A program made the translations under genes and the position numbers. Positions 34,598 to 45,692 of a stretch of 64,000 nt of DNA are shown here, one piece after another (the first letter of the stretch is position 1; every line of letters begins with the position of its first letter). Source of the stretch: Cryptomeria japonica (taxonomy: Eukaryota; Streptophyta; Pinopsida; Cupressales; Cupressaceae). The stretch spans positions 624,899,740 through 624,963,739 of the forward strand of contig NC_081415.1 of assembly GCF_030272615.1 (NCBI RefSeq), written 5' to 3'. The notes beneath the pieces were generated by a model. The model worked only from the letters and a program-made list of their open reading frames with translations. It was not told where the DNA came from and searched no databases.

Positions 34598-37500
34598 ATG
34601 ATGGGGAAAATAGGAAGCAGTAGTTCAACAAGAAGCCAAGTGAAAAAAAAAATGTACCTAACCGAACTGGTTAAAACACCAAGTTTCATTGATGAATACC
34701 ATGATATTTATGACCCTGCTATCCATGGTGAAAAGTGTATCATAGATATTAGATATGCATTGTCTATTCAGGTGGCAGATCCATCCAAGGCAAAATTTAC
34801 TGTTTTCAACTCAATGTTAAAACTAAGAACAAATAAAATCACATCATGGGATGTTGGATTGGGAAGCATGGTGTTACTTGGAGTATTCCCTTGCCCTCAT
34901 TTTGTCATGCTCTACACCAAAAATTATGATGAAGATAGAAAAGAAATTGTCAATAAAAATACAAAAGAGGAAATTCTATCCATAAACATGGGAGAATTTG
35001 CTCGTTTGTTGAACCTAGGGTTTTAAGCACAAAACTCAAACATCTAAATTGACCTAGGAAAGCTAGTAGATAATTATGAGAGTCTTGATCCAATTTGTAG
35101 AGATTCATTTATCAAAGCTCTAATAAAGCGTGGTACTCTGTTGGATCTGAATCATAAGCCTTCTTCTGATTCTAACATTTTTGTTCCATGGGTTGGGGAT
35201 ACTATTTCCTTGTTGTCATATTTCCTGGGATTGGAAAATGATAGGGAAGTGGGCGCAAGCCTTCTTGAAATGATTTTCAGTATCCATTGTGTAGGTCAAC
35301 TAGTAAGATATAATTTTATTGAGCACATTGTTCAATCCATGCAAAAAAAATTACTAATGATCAAAAAAGGTCCATGTAAGACATTTAGGTTCTCATCCTA
35401 CTTATGCTATCTCCTTCTATCCAAGTATTGAGCAATATTCGAGACCAACAATCTTGAAATTGTGAACTATAAGATTGATGAGAAGACTCAGAACAGAACA
35501 GAGTGTCCAATATATGAATGGATACCAAAGATAAGGATACATGATAACAGAAAGAACTACAACCATTTTGTAGACTTCTTTTTCACACCAATGTATAATG
35601 AAATTACAAGCACTCCAATGCCTAAATTGCCTATATCTTGTAGAGATTTCATTCAACTCGGAAGTCAAATACAATTGGCTGACTGGCTCTTCATGGAAGA
35701 ATTCACTATGTTAAGGTTTTATGGATGAACAGTAAAACCATACAAACTTCCAGTACATGTGACAGAGAGGGTATTTGCATTGGAATATGTACGATAGTTG
35801 GAGAGCACAAATAGGCACTTCCATGGTCAGCAAAAGAAGAGCATATTTCTTTCCTTACCTTTCTCATGTGGAGTGTTCACATTTGAGAGAAAAGCATTCA
35901 ATGTGACACATGATTTTTTGATAGTTTTTATCTTTGGTGATGAGGGTCTCTGGCAGTATGATCCAATCGGTGTAGTTCAAGCAAGGCTTAAGAAAAATGG
36001 GAAATCTTTAGTGTTATTTCAACATGAAAGTAAACCATTGCTAGAAAAGCTTAGAAACATGGACTCCTAGGATGAGGAAAAAAAAGAGATGGAGAAAATT
36101 GCCGCTGACAATAACATTTCAATAGTAGAAATGTCATCACAAATTATGGCTTTGCACACACAGAGGACAACAGAGGAGGGCCAGGGCATCCAAAATAGGA
36201 GGTCCTACAATTTCTACCAAAAATCTGCTAATCCATCTAACAAATCTATTCCCAAATTAGTTTTGCAAGAATGTAAATAGAGTTATTGGACTCAAGCCAA
36301 AATAAATGATTTTTGGACTATGAGGAAGAATCTCAGTGAACCAAAGACCAATACAGATTTTAAGACCATCGACAAGGATGAAGAGTTTAGAAAATTTTGG
36401 AATATGGAGCATCCCATAGCATCATATGACATGAGTAAGATGATGATGAGTATGAGGTTGAGCCCACTCCAAAAACTACTATGGTCCTTAAAATATTAGG
36501 TGGAGTCAATGATTCCAAGAAAGAAAAATATAGCAAAGGGGCAAACATTATGGGAAAAATGGGTTTTGAAGGTGGTGATCTAGGTCCTAGAGGAGAAGGC
36601 ATTTGGTATCCACTTGAGGTAAAACTTCCATCAGATTCAAAATCAAAAGCTCATGTTAAACCATTCATTGGACTTGATTCTTCATATTCATCACGGAAAG
36701 GTACTACTCATTACCCTTAGGGTCCACCTATAGTTGTTTCAGGTTCAAATCCACAACCACCACCCCATCATGGTATTCCCATTGGTGGTGAATCAAGTGC
36801 CACTACCACTGGTGGGGAATCTGGGGATAGTATTATTATTATTGTTCAGTCAAGTACCGTTGTGATTGGTGGGGTTGGCATGGGTACTACTATTGATACT
36901 AGTTGTCTTGGTGTTGGACAAGGGCTACAACAAAATATCTCTCGCAAGAGGCTACTAGTAGATACTCATACTATTCAAAATCCTATATCAACTGCCACTG
37001 ACACTAAAAATCAATCGTTTATAGCTTTAGATCACACACCACAAAATATTATGAAAACTACACATGAAAGTGTTAGTGGGAGAGGATCAGGAAAGGTTGT
37101 TGGTAATCCTAGTAATGCATTAGTTAAAACCACAAGCATAAGTGGAATTGGAGCCTCTATTATTCCTATGTCACCTTTCAAACATTCAATTGCTTCAACA
37201 AGCTGAAATTTTCAATTTCATGATTACTATGAAAAATTTAAACACAACAAATGCAAATAAAGAAAAAAAGAGAATTTCATAGGGTGGTCCTGACTGAAGT
37301 TTTAGACGAACATCCTGCAAGGAACAAGCTATTTCCAACATATGACCCACACAAAGATATGATGGAGTTCATGGTTGTTATGCCCCCAACTAAAGATAAA
37401 AGCCCACCACACAGTCAGATAGATCCCTCTGAATTTCAAGTTAGAAACCTCCAGTAATTTTTTTAGTGGCTAAAATTCACCAATTGGCTATTTTTTAAAA

Positions 37501-39500
37501 TCTAGAAATCAAAATTTGGCTAATAGTTCAAGTTTAAAGGTAACCTAAATCACCACATTTTTATTAAAAAAATCAGTCTTATTTAAATTGCCAAAGAATT
37601 TATTTTATTAAATTTTTGAACTCAAAGATTCGCCAAAATATTCAATAAGTGGTTGAATCAGATTCACTTAAATTTTATTATTTATTGTAAAAAAAAATTA
37701 ATTCACCAATAATACATCATAATTATTAGTTACTTTAGGGTTCTACCAGTAATATTTAGTTGCCACCACTGATTCAAAATATAATCTAATGACCATCATT
37801 GCATTCCATGAGGTAAATTGTACCTACAAGTTGTAATGCTCATGGGAGTTGAGTTTCTTTTCAATTGTTGGCTTCAATGGAAATCAATAGTATAACAACA
37901 ATTTTGGGCCCCATGAGTATTACAAATTTTAAGTACATTTTATCTAATGAAATACAAAGAGGGATATTAGATTAATTTAAATTAATGCTAGTAACTAAAT
38001 AAAGTAGTGTTTACCCTTTAAACACATTAATGATTTCCACCTTAAGCATCTACTTTTCTATAGGAATTTATTTTTTTAAATGAAATTATTTGCAATAGTA
38101 ATTAATGCATACTTGTGTTATTTTCTAAGATTTGCCAAGATTTTCTACCAAAAAATTTTGATGTAAAAAAATTCGCTAATAAAATTAATATTTTTCTTTT
38201 AAAAAATGAAATATTTGCCAATAAAAATTATTATTTTTATCTAAAATAAATAAAAATTCGCCAATATTTTATATCTTTCTTTGAGGGGAGGTTTCTTAAA
38301 GTTATCATTGGAAACCTCCAAATAGATTTTTCCAAAGTACATAATGTGGACAAAATTAGTGTGTCAAAAAGGATTAACAAAGTGGTCTACACTTCACTGC
38401 TAAAGGGGGAGAGAGAAAAAAATAAACTGGAGAAACAAATAGAAAAATTATAGGCAGACCTGGCAAATGAAAAAATCAAAGAGGAAAGCAACAGATAATA
38501 AGTGCAATGATTTACAAAAAAGGATAAAAATTCAGTCTCTGTAGTAGAAATTGCAGAGCAAGAAAAGATGGATGCAGAGTTGAAGGAACTGAGAGAAAAA
38601 CTGGCTAAAAGCAGTAAACAAATTGATGAGAAAAGAGGCAATTTTCAAAAATTATACAAAATTTGTGAGTCTACTACCAAAATAAGAAAAACATAGGACC
38701 TACTGGATCATGAGAAGGAAAAAGAAAAACATTTGCAAGAGGAAGTAGAGGAAGAAAGAAAGAAATGTGGAGAAATGAAAGAAGACCTGCACAATGCAAA
38801 TGATAAAATTAAAACTTTGGAGGATAGATTGAAAGATAATATGAAAAATACAACAAGTTCTATACAAGAAAACATTTGGTGGCAAATAATGCAGAGGAGT
38901 GACAAGTTGTGTGAATGGTTTGAATTGAATGAAAGTCTGAGAGTAATTTATATGAAAATCAAAGGGCACTTTGAGAAGTGCATACATGTTTATTCAAAAG
39001 AGGATATGGCAAAACAGATTTTGCAAGTAGTCTACAATACCAGTGATAGCTACTTGTCACCCAAGGTAATTAGGAGCCGCATTGATGCCACAGTTAAGAA
39101 ATCATCTATCATTCAAAAATGCCAGAAACTAAAGAAAACATCAGAAGTTATGGATAAATGTGGCAAAAAGATATTGAAGCTGCAAGAAAAGAAAACTAAT
39201 TTGATTAAGCTTGGTTTACCTAAGACTGTTGACCCATCAAATAAATTTATTGGAAAAGAAGCTTACAAAAAAAGCATGGAGATAAAAATGAAGTCTAATT
39301 TAGACTTGCTTCCTAAGGACACAACTCCCCAAAGCTTTCTAGAATTTATCCAACCATTTACAACTCTAAATTCAGTAGTGGGTGAAATAGTGATGTCAAG
39401 TCACTCTTCTAAATATGGAATGTCGACAAAGTTGCAGTTGACTTTCCATAGTTTACATAATATTGACCTTCCATCAGATGAAGAGTGGAGCACCCTATAA
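34598..39500 (+). pseudogene. Long broken ORF: unknown N-terminal domain, G-patch, coiled coil
   Basis: A run of collinear reading frames gives about 1,300 residues once inserted element Z2 is removed. (a) 34598-36070, one frame with stops: MYLTELVKTPSFIDEYHDIY, ITSWDVGLGSMVLLGVFPCP, LPISCRDFIQLGSQIQLADW. (b) A frame change near 36440, then the G-patch-like GANIMGKMGFEGGDLGPRGE with GIWYPLEV after it (about 36540-36615). (c) A Gly/Ser/Thr-rich stretch, with another frame change before 37251. (d) After Z2, a charged coiled coil (38400-38870; KELREKLAKSSKQIDEK, HLQEEVEEERKKCGEMKEDL) and a C-terminal domain (WFELNESLRVIYMKIKGHFE) ending at 39500. I do not know the family. It could be the gene of a retroelement or DNA transposon; no protease, RT, integrase or transposase motif is visible. 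Confidence 0.6.
37454..38310. mobile_element. Z2: 857-bp insertion with 10-bp target duplication
   Basis: Flanked by gaaacctcca at 37444-37453 and 38311-38320. Removing the insert and one copy restores the frame (FQVRNLQ|IDFSKVHNV), so this is an insertion and not an intron. Length plus duplication is 867 bp, a multiple of three. GCCAA cores at 38134, 38175, 38217 and 38260 give the 41-43 bp period of Z1 in opposite orientation. The right terminus reads, in reverse complement, CAATGATAACTTTAAGAAAC. The left terminus GTAATTTTTTTAGTGG is not its inverted repeat. A 10-bp duplication suits Mutator-like elements; that assignment is an inference. Confidence 0.8.
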
Positions 39501-39850
39501 AAACTGGCATAGAAATCTTAAGAATCGTAGTATGTATTGCATAATTTTCTTCTTTTACTCTTAATTTAAAGGTTTTATGTTTTTTTTGTTTGGAATTTGG
39601 CATCACTTGAAATAACTCTGTTTTATGAATAGGAAAAAACCAGCACTCACTATTGCTAAATTGCTAATCTAGCCTATGAATCTATGATGCATAGTGCAAA
39701 ACTTCAGCCTATAAATTTGTATTCTCAAATTCTCCCAAGCTTTAACATTTCTGCATTTCTCTATTTCTGATTACTAGGTTTTGGGCACTGCTATTATTTA
39801 TATTTAATTTGTCATGGTGTGAATTAATATTTAATTTTGAACTCTATTTT
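39501..39850. other. Non-coding stretch
   Basis: Downstream of the long broken ORF. A/T-rich, no gene. Confidence 0.3.
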
Positions 39851-39966
39851 TTGAACAGGAGACATCAGACATGTAGCAGTTGTTAAATTTCCAATTTGGC
39901 CTGTGATGGGCATGTAAATCTGTGTTGAGTTTGTGATTTTGATGTTGAGTCTTCACATGTTGCAAT

Positions 39967-40012
39967 TTGACCTAAAGCTATTGTTGCTCCCTTGTTTCTA
40001 TAAAAGGGAATT
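39967..40012 (+). promoter_or_regulatory. LTR-like core promoter
   Basis: ttgctcccttgtttctataa followed by aagggaattc closely resembles the GypX LTR promoter (minus strand at 3749, 19214 and 25551). The TATA core is at 39999-40006. It probably marks a remnant of a related LTR (roughly 39870-40250), whose edges and partner I cannot find. Confidence 0.5.
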
Positions 40013-40329
40013 CAGAGTCATTTGCAAAGGGTTCTAAAACTTTGTATTGAATTTTGAATGGAGAATCACACAGATTGGTGTATTACTATTGAATGAATTG
40101 TATCATATGGCTATATTTTGAAAGAATTAATGAAAATCTAAGTTCTCAAACATGTCTAAATAAACAATAAACATCTTTGTATCAATAAATGCATTATGGT
40201 AGATTTTATTATGCTATTTTAAATCTAGAAATAGAAAGTTAAAAAATACAATTACAAATCAATATTAAATTCTAATTGCAAAAAGTAATATGCTTTTGTA
40301 ATATGAATGATGAGATATAGTAATAAGAT

Positions 40330-43021
40330 TAATAAATACCAATCTCTTACAATTGCCATTCATCCTCATCAAATTTAGAGCTTTCTTGATTCTTGTCTGT
40401 GGTTTCTTCACTCTGAGTTTGCATACTTTCGTTGAATTAAATTTCAATGCTACCAATATATGATTCAATAGTCCCACTGGCACTTTGGTTTGAAGTGTTT
40501 CCCATACCACTTCTTTCACATTTGGACCTCCAGATTTGTAATTCCCTATCGTAAGGAAAAGTGTGGACATCATACCTAGATGTATAGAGCCTCAAGCAAT
40601 TTTCCAAATTTTTGTCTAGTTTGTTTCTTAGCTTTGATTTTAGGAACCCCAAAGCACTGAACAACTCTCTCATCTTCCACCAAACCCAATATCATGGTAA
40701 GACATAAATCAGCAAGCTTCAAACATTCTGGCATTGAATCGTGCAATTTTGCGTTCTCAACTATATATTTCTAAAGCCTTGTTACTGATCTCTCTTCACG
40801 GGGTTCTCCTTTGTCCCATATTGCTCTCTCATAGTGTATGCAAAATGAGATGATTTCTTTCAAAGATGAGTTTCATCTAATATTCCATTTATAGTTACTC
40901 TGTTCAATTCTTTGGATATGCAAAATTATTTTATCAAAATCAGTAGCTTACTTCAAAACTCAGCTGCACTTGAGGCTCCAATATTGAGGAAACAAAATAG
41001 ACATGGCTTCGAGTAGGTTGTCAGGAGGGAATCTACTTCTAATTCATGAGGAAAGGTCGTACGCAATTTTCTTCATAGAAGTAGTTACAGTCTCAACAAT
41101 CTTGTCAAAATATTCCCTTGTAACTCTTGCTAGTTGCTTCCTGGGGCACTTTTTTGGTTCCTCGGGATCGATTGTGGCATACAAGTACATTGGTATCTCA
41201 ACTCCCTATACATTGGCACAGACCTCCCTATCTACACCGATTTGTAAAAAGTTATTAGGATTGTTCAAATCTGTGAGTGTCTGCCAATTAACAAATTTTT
41301 CATCAGATAGTGTTGGTTAATTTTGATAGAGATTGTCGAGGGTCATGCATGTCATCTTATGTAGCATAGCATATTTTGTAATATACAGAGCTCTTTTTTG
41401 GAAGGCCTTCATAATATTCCTCATTTCCTATAGCATGAGCAGAAGAGCTACTAAAGTTAAGAGTGTCTCTAGATTACTTAACCTCCAAAGAAGGTTAGGA
41501 AATTTTGGTTGAGTTGATTCATCGCGAGTTGTGTGAAATAGTCCAATCAAGGATGGATATTTTGATAAAACTCAATGCACTGGACCATCCAAAAAGATCC
41601 ATCTGGTATCATTATCCTTGAGAATCTTGTTCCCATCAATTATTTCATCAGCAAAGTGTTGAAATTTCATAAATCGCTTGGGACTTTGACAAAAGTGTGA
41701 GTAGAGCTCTTTGATTAAATTTTTTTACCAAAGTAAACTTGCTCACAATTCCAAAAGCTAGATTCATTCTATGAGCCATGCAATGAATTGCAGTAATGTA
41801 CGGTGCAAATGAAGTTTCAATATTTGTACAAAGATCATTCTTGTGACCTTGCATTAATAAAGCTCCATCTGCTCCAACACAAACCAATATTTTGGCAACC
41901 GTCATGTCATCCATACCTCCATATTCAATTAAACTTCTCTTTACTAGTTGAAATAAATTTTCCGCTATCATACTCTCCTTCATTTTAGCAACAGATAGTA
42001 GCTGAGGTTAGCGGGTATGATTCTCTACAGTATAAACATGCATGCATGCTCATGAAGTTGTCTACTATCATAACTTCATCTAAAGAAAATACAATAAAGT
42101 TTGACTCTCTTATTTTCTCCTTTACATCTTGTTTTTCAACCTCAGCAAGACAACTTGCTCATTCCCATCCACTGTTTACTGACCAGTGTCTATTAGGATA
42201 GTTAGGAACTTTCAAAAAGTGTAATAAACCACTAATTGATGAGAAATATGTCATAGCACGCCCTCTGCTCAAAATATAAAAAATAACGCATAACTGAACA
42301 ACTTTTCCTAGTTGTTCTATTTGCATTGCTTTTCCAAACTAGCTTCAATAGAACCTTTAACTTCAGCAGACTTCGTCTATATTTTCTCATGAAAATAATA
42401 CTCTTCGGAATTCCTCACATGCTTACATTCCTCCTTTGTTTTCTATCTTATCACTGATTTCTCAACCCCGTCTATCATTTGTTTTTCATACACTTTACCC
42501 ATATGCTTTTCTATGGTGTCAAATTTTAGCTACAACCTAGTTTCCTTGTTATGTTTCCAAGTGCAAATCTTACACCTGCATTCTATTGGAGGCTCACCTT
42601 CATTTGGATTCTCAACTAGTTCAATGAGTGGATACTTTGATGCCCAATTAATTTGAAAATTCCTCACTGACATATCCCACTCCCGATCCTTTTTTGATCT
42701 AGCTTTTCTTTTCCCCTTCTGTGCATTATCATCAATGGCATTATCACCCAAGTCAATTGTATCATTTTGGCTAACTTGGGCATCTACTAGATAATCTTCT
42801 TCAAGATCATCCTGATGTGAGATATTAGGTTTGTCGTTGTCTTCAACATGTGATGTAGGTTGCGAATTTTGTACTTGTACTTGGGATGATGTACCTTCCT
42901 GATTTTCACCATAATATTTTCCAAAGCCAATGTACAAAGACAATGTTCTTCTTTTTGTTGGCCTCTCATGGCCTTCCCAACATTTAGGTTTCCTACCCTT
43001 CTTCCTGTTCGACATCTCCAA
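40330..43021 (-). pseudogene. hAT-like transposase, degenerate
   Basis: From 43021: a basic N-terminus; a BED/TTF-type zinc-finger start (ECRCKICTWKHNKE, about 42570); then a region full of stops (42530-42000) that still reads ESQTLLYFL and MHVYTVENHTR. Next comes the conserved block MKESMIAENLFQLVKRSLIE, YGGMDDMTVAK, VCVGADGALLMQGHKND, IHCMAHRMNLAF (41983-41740), then DNDTRWIFLDGPV and YPSLIGLFHTTRD (about 41600-41530). The C-terminus (MRELFSALGFLKSKLRNKLD, about 40670) fits the hAT dimerisation region. The central block is typical of plant hAT-like (DUF4371/zinc finger MYM-like) proteins. Dozens of stops; inactive. No terminal repeats or 8-bp duplication found. Confidence 0.7.
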
Positions 43022-43414
43022 CGAAATAAAGGCTGCCAGAAAAATATCAACTGTTGAAGAAGCAATAATAGACTATAAAGTATAATATATGTTTCATTGG
43101 CACTATGATCTACAATCTAGATGTCTAAGGTTTGAATGTCCCGACTGACCACTTGGCACTAATGGGTTGCCACTAAATAAAAATGGACTCAATAGTGCAA
43201 AAAAATATAGATAAATTCATAATAACATTATAGCACTTCAAAAATATGATCGCTCACCTAAGTTAGGTCACTAGAAATAACCAATGCAGTCAACATCAAT
43301 GATTTTTCTTAGTCTGAAACTTCCCTATTGATCAGAATTCAAAGCCTAGAACCTACCAGATTGTCTAGAGATAGATCTTATCTTTGCATCTATTTATACC
43401 AATCCTTATATGGA
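43022..43414. other. Non-coding stretch upstream of the transposase
   Basis: No gene or repeat recognised. It may hold the 5' end of the hAT element. Confidence 0.3.
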
Positions 43415-43857
43415 AAATTTTGTGGGAATTTTATATGGTATACAAATATTTGGTGAATCTCGCGTAACTATAACACGACTTATGTAATTTTCAAGTTGAT
43501 TATGGGTCGTCTAAATAATTGGCAAATACAATATAGTTGGCGAACATTGGGGTCAATGGAGAAACACGTTGGTAAAATGTCAAGTGAATTGGGTCCTCCT
43601 AGCTAACAAACCTTCACATGCTTATAGGCGAATTATGGTTTTCTATTAAGGCAACCTCAAAGAGTGATGGCAAAAAAAAAAAATTTACCATGTGTCCATC
43701 GTATATTGTATTGGCAAAATCCTCACATAGAAACATTTAATTACATAAAATATATGGCGATTGAGATGTGAATTTGACAAAAAATGATAATGTTCTTGCG
43801 ACATGGCCACCCCCAGTCGGTACAAAATATTCGCCATTTTCCAGGTCGCTGACATGA
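43415..43857 (+). repeat. Z3: third locus with 42-44 bp GGC(G)A repeats
   Basis: GGC cores at 43521, 43539, 43627, 43669, 43713 and 43756; the last five are spaced 88, 42, 44 and 43 bp. The first pair is 18 bp apart, as in the left end of Z2 (37468 and 37486). Termini not resolved. It directly adjoins the second transposase fragment. Confidence 0.55.
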
Positions 43858-43861
43858 AAAA

Positions 43862-44325
43862 TTTGCTTGGGACTTTGACAGAAGTGTCAGTACAGCTCTC
43901 TGATTAAAATTTCAATTTTTTTTACCAAAGCAAACTTGCTCACAATTCCAAAAGCTTGATTCATTTTGTGATTCATGCAGTGAATTGTAGTAATGTATGG
44001 TGCAAATGAAGTTTCAATCTTTGTACAAAGATCAAAATTGTGACCTCGCATTACTGAAGCTCCATCTACTCCAACACAAACCATTTTTTTGGCAACCGTC
44101 ATGTCATCCATACCTCCATATTCAATTAAAATTCTCTTTACTAGTTGAAATAAATGTTCCGCTGTCACACTCTCCTTCATTTTAGAAATAGATAGTAGAT
44201 GAGGTTAGCGGGTATGATTCTTTACAGTATAAACATGCATGCATACCCATGAAGTATTGTCTACTGCTGTAACTTCATCTAAAGAAAATGCAATAAAGTT
44301 TGACTCTCTTATTTTTTCCTTTACA
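43862..44325 (-). pseudogene. Partial second copy of the hAT-like transposase
   Basis: Matches 41672-42121 from end to end (MKESVTAEHLFQLVKRILIE, VCVGVDGASVMRGHNFD, IHCMNHKMNQAF). It is cut on the right by a copia LTR fragment and bounded on the left by the Z3 repeats. At one site it is closer to the family consensus (GASVM versus GALLM), so it is not simply a copy of the degraded first gene. Confidence 0.75.
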
Positions 44326-45447
44326 GATTATCGAAAGCATTAGAAATTTAAACTTTAATATCGGAACCCAAAACATTAATACCAAAATAGTAGTTAATCC
44401 AATTAAGCATAAATAATAATCATTGAATGAAAGACATCCACACAACACCCATATTTTTACGTGGAAAACCTGGTAAAGGGAAAAACCACAGTGGGAAGTC
44501 TACCCACAGTCAGATAATACTTCTGTAGTTAGTACGTAATTTACAATGAAGGGGCCTGTACTTTCAGGAAGGCCAACAACCTACAGATATCTGCTCATCA
44601 CAAAAGGAGCCTCACTAACTACATATGAATCCAAACTACAATCCGAAGAAGTGTTGAACTACAAAAGATAACATCTCCTATCCCTGAGTACAGTTCCAAT
44701 TAAGCTCAATACCTGAGGACTAAATCCTCTTACACAAACCCAATTGGATCTCCAATGATTGACCACCTCCTCTGTCTGAATGATATTACATTATTCATAC
44801 ATTACATTCCTTGACTATGACCTCTTACATTAACCATGATGATCTACAATGAGATCTTACATCTATATATACAAACCCTCGACCATAAACAATTAGGTCA
44901 AACACTAGACAATAAACCAATTATGTAATTACGAACCATGTTGGCCTTAGACCAAAAAATAATATAAGATATCGTAGAAATACATTAATAGGTCCTATCC
45001 ACATGTTACATCAATGTCGGTCCATAACCTAGATCTTTCGAGACCAAGTATAGGTCCACACGCTTTAGTAATGATCTCAAAATGCCAAGTCTCAAACATG
45101 ATCACCAACAACATCCTGAGACTCCACCGTAAGTTGCACCAACACCACTTATGAAACTCATCAAATATCTTGACCAAAACCTCTTCCGGTGAAACCCTCA
45201 CCGAAACTAGAAACCAATCTTCTAAGCAAGTAGGATAGCATCCAATCACCAGACCAAAACCAATTGACCAAATATGAGTATGAGTATCATGAACAAGCCA
45301 ATTCCATCACCAGATTGTATCAGAGTCTACCAGATCATGCCCTATCCAAAGCAACCAGAAACCACTCATCCTACCAAGACTAGAAGGGTGTCAATAAAGC
45401 ATCCAAATAGCTAGTGTTGACATCAATGACAAAACATTAATGCAACA
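44326..45447 (-). repeat. Copia LTR fragment related to Copia1
   Basis: The minus strand starts TGTTGCATTAATGTTTTGTC then ATTGATGTCAACAC, as in the Copia1 LTR. It carries a TATA box followed by ATGTAAGATCT (about 44876-44858), and towards its end GGTTTTTCCC and TTTCCACGTAAAAATATGGG-like sequence matching Copia1 near 5860-5905. The right edge is at 45447. The left edge is truncated, and no matching duplication or internal region is attached. Confidence 0.7.
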
Positions 45448-45692
45448 CAATCAATTCCACCAAATGGCCAACAAGAAGAAGCTTGGTGGTATTTATTAGT
45501 GAAAATCCTTGATAAATTAGGTACTCCAGAGAAAGAAGTTGTATTCTCTAAGGATGGAGGAAGGAGGATCTATTGTAGATCACATGAATGTTTTTAGCAT
45601 GCTAGTTTCCCATCTGGGTTCTACCGATATCAAGATTTATGAACAAGAAAAATGCATTATTCCGTTATTTTATTTACTAGACTCATGGGATT

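Noticed and set aside
37454-38310. An intron starting GTAATT within the long plus-strand ORF
   Set aside because: The only nearby acceptor gives a shifted frame, whereas removing the segment with one 10-bp duplication restores it.
31120-38310. A single 7.2-kb transposon with Z1 and Z2 outer ends as its terminal inverted repeats
   Set aside because: Z2 has its own 10-bp target duplication inside an ORF and so is a separate short insertion.
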